Origin: Bacteroidota bacterium
GTDB taxonomy: Bacteria > Bacteroidota > Bacteroidia > Bacteroidales > B18-G4
Reading direction: 5' to 3'
Length of the DNA stretch: 7,110 nt
Assembly: GCA_003648575.1 (NCBI GenBank)
Contig: QMPN01000147.1
Coordinates: 1-7,110, forward strand
Both the position numbers and the translations under genes were made by a program. Of the stretch, positions 6,898 through 7,110 are shown in pieces. The first letter of the stretch is position 1. Each line of letters opens with the position of its first letter. The notes beneath the pieces are model-generated. The model saw only the letters and a list, made by a program, of their open reading frames with translations, ran no database searches and was not told the origin of the DNA.

Positions 6898-7110
6898 CTA
6901 CTTCCCCCTACCTCCCCCACCACCAGGCCTTCTTCCCTGTCCACCACCCATCTTTTTCATGAGATCAGGGTTTTCCTGCATGAATTTCATTCTTTCTTCC
7001 TGGGTCATGTTCATGAGCTTTTCACGTAACTCTTCAGGAGTCAATTCTTTCTTTTCCTCTTTCTTCCCATTCTTCTCTTCATCCAGGCGCATAAAGTGGT
7101 TCACAATGGC
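6898..7110 (-). CDS. C-terminal part of an unrecognised protein with Met-rich helix and Gly/Arg tail
   Basis: Seventy codons and a TAG stop are visible. The frame is open to the window edge (it begins AIVNHFMRLDEE), so the gene very probably starts outside; a short stand-alone protein beginning at GTG 7104 or ATG 7092 cannot be excluded. I do not recognise the family. The visible part has a Lys/Glu-rich linker (NGKKEEKKE), a predicted amphipathic helix holding two similar blocks (TPEELREKLMNM and TQEERMKFMQEN), then NPDLMKKM and a low-complexity Gly/Arg/Pro tail (GGGQGRRPGGGGGRGK). Such 'TPEE-R' helices with glycine tails occur at the ends of some envelope proteins, for example certain efflux adaptor proteins, but they also occur in RNA-binding proteins, so this is only a hint. 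Codon use looks like the rest of the window. It converges on priA across the repeat region. Confidence 0.6.
   Translation of the reverse strand, partial: AIVNHFMRLDEEKNGKKEEKKELTPEELREKLMNMTQEERMKFMQENPDLMKKMGGGQGRRPGGGGGRGK

Noticed and set aside
6687..6947. 86-codon minus-strand frame crossing the priA end and the heptamer array
   Set aside because: Much of its product is a translation of the tandem repeats, and it overlaps the priA C-terminus and, in another frame, the more protein-like minus-strand gene.

Overview
The window looks like ordinary chromosomal DNA of a member of the Bacteroidota, probably a free-living or environmental Bacteroidales-like lineage. Three things point there: the start codons lack convincing Shine-Dalgarno sequences; a perfect match to the Bacteroidota -7 promoter consensus (TAnnTTTG) lies just before one start; and the intergenic DNA carries short, decaying tandem repeats. 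Composition looks moderate (mid-40s percent G+C by eye, not computed). The assignment is an inference, because no rRNA or phylogenetic marker was compared.

Layout. Positions 1-744 (+) hold the C-terminal part of a CHAD-domain protein, with its start outside the window. A 164-base gap (745-908) follows, filled largely with G-rich and AGAAATCAG-type repeats. Next come four tightly packed + strand genes: an AI-2E/UPF0118-family membrane protein (909-2027), a THUMP-type 23S rRNA guanine-N2 methyltransferase of the RlmL type (2060-3253), an ATP-type 6-phosphofructokinase PfkA (3264-4244) and the primosomal helicase PriA (4275-6755). Their gaps are 32, 10 and 30 bases, so they are probably co-transcribed, with a likely extra promoter directly in front of the methyltransferase gene. 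After priA, about 140 bases hold a heptamer array (GATTGTC units) and a second AGAAATCAG-type patch in the opposite orientation. At the right edge (6898-7110, - strand) is the C-terminus of an unrecognised protein with a charged, Met-rich helical stretch and a Gly/Arg tail. No gene-free stretch exceeds 300 bases.

Functionally the genes are unrelated housekeeping functions: polyphosphate-type binding, membrane transport, ribosome modification, glycolysis and replication restart. They appear to share transcription rather than a pathway. I see no defence system, mobile element, CRISPR array, RNA gene or biosynthetic cluster, and I do not claim a new system here. The most unusual signal is in the non-coding DNA: several different short repeat families, three of which run across the stop codon of the gene before them, and one of which recurs in inverted orientation in the two main intergenic regions.
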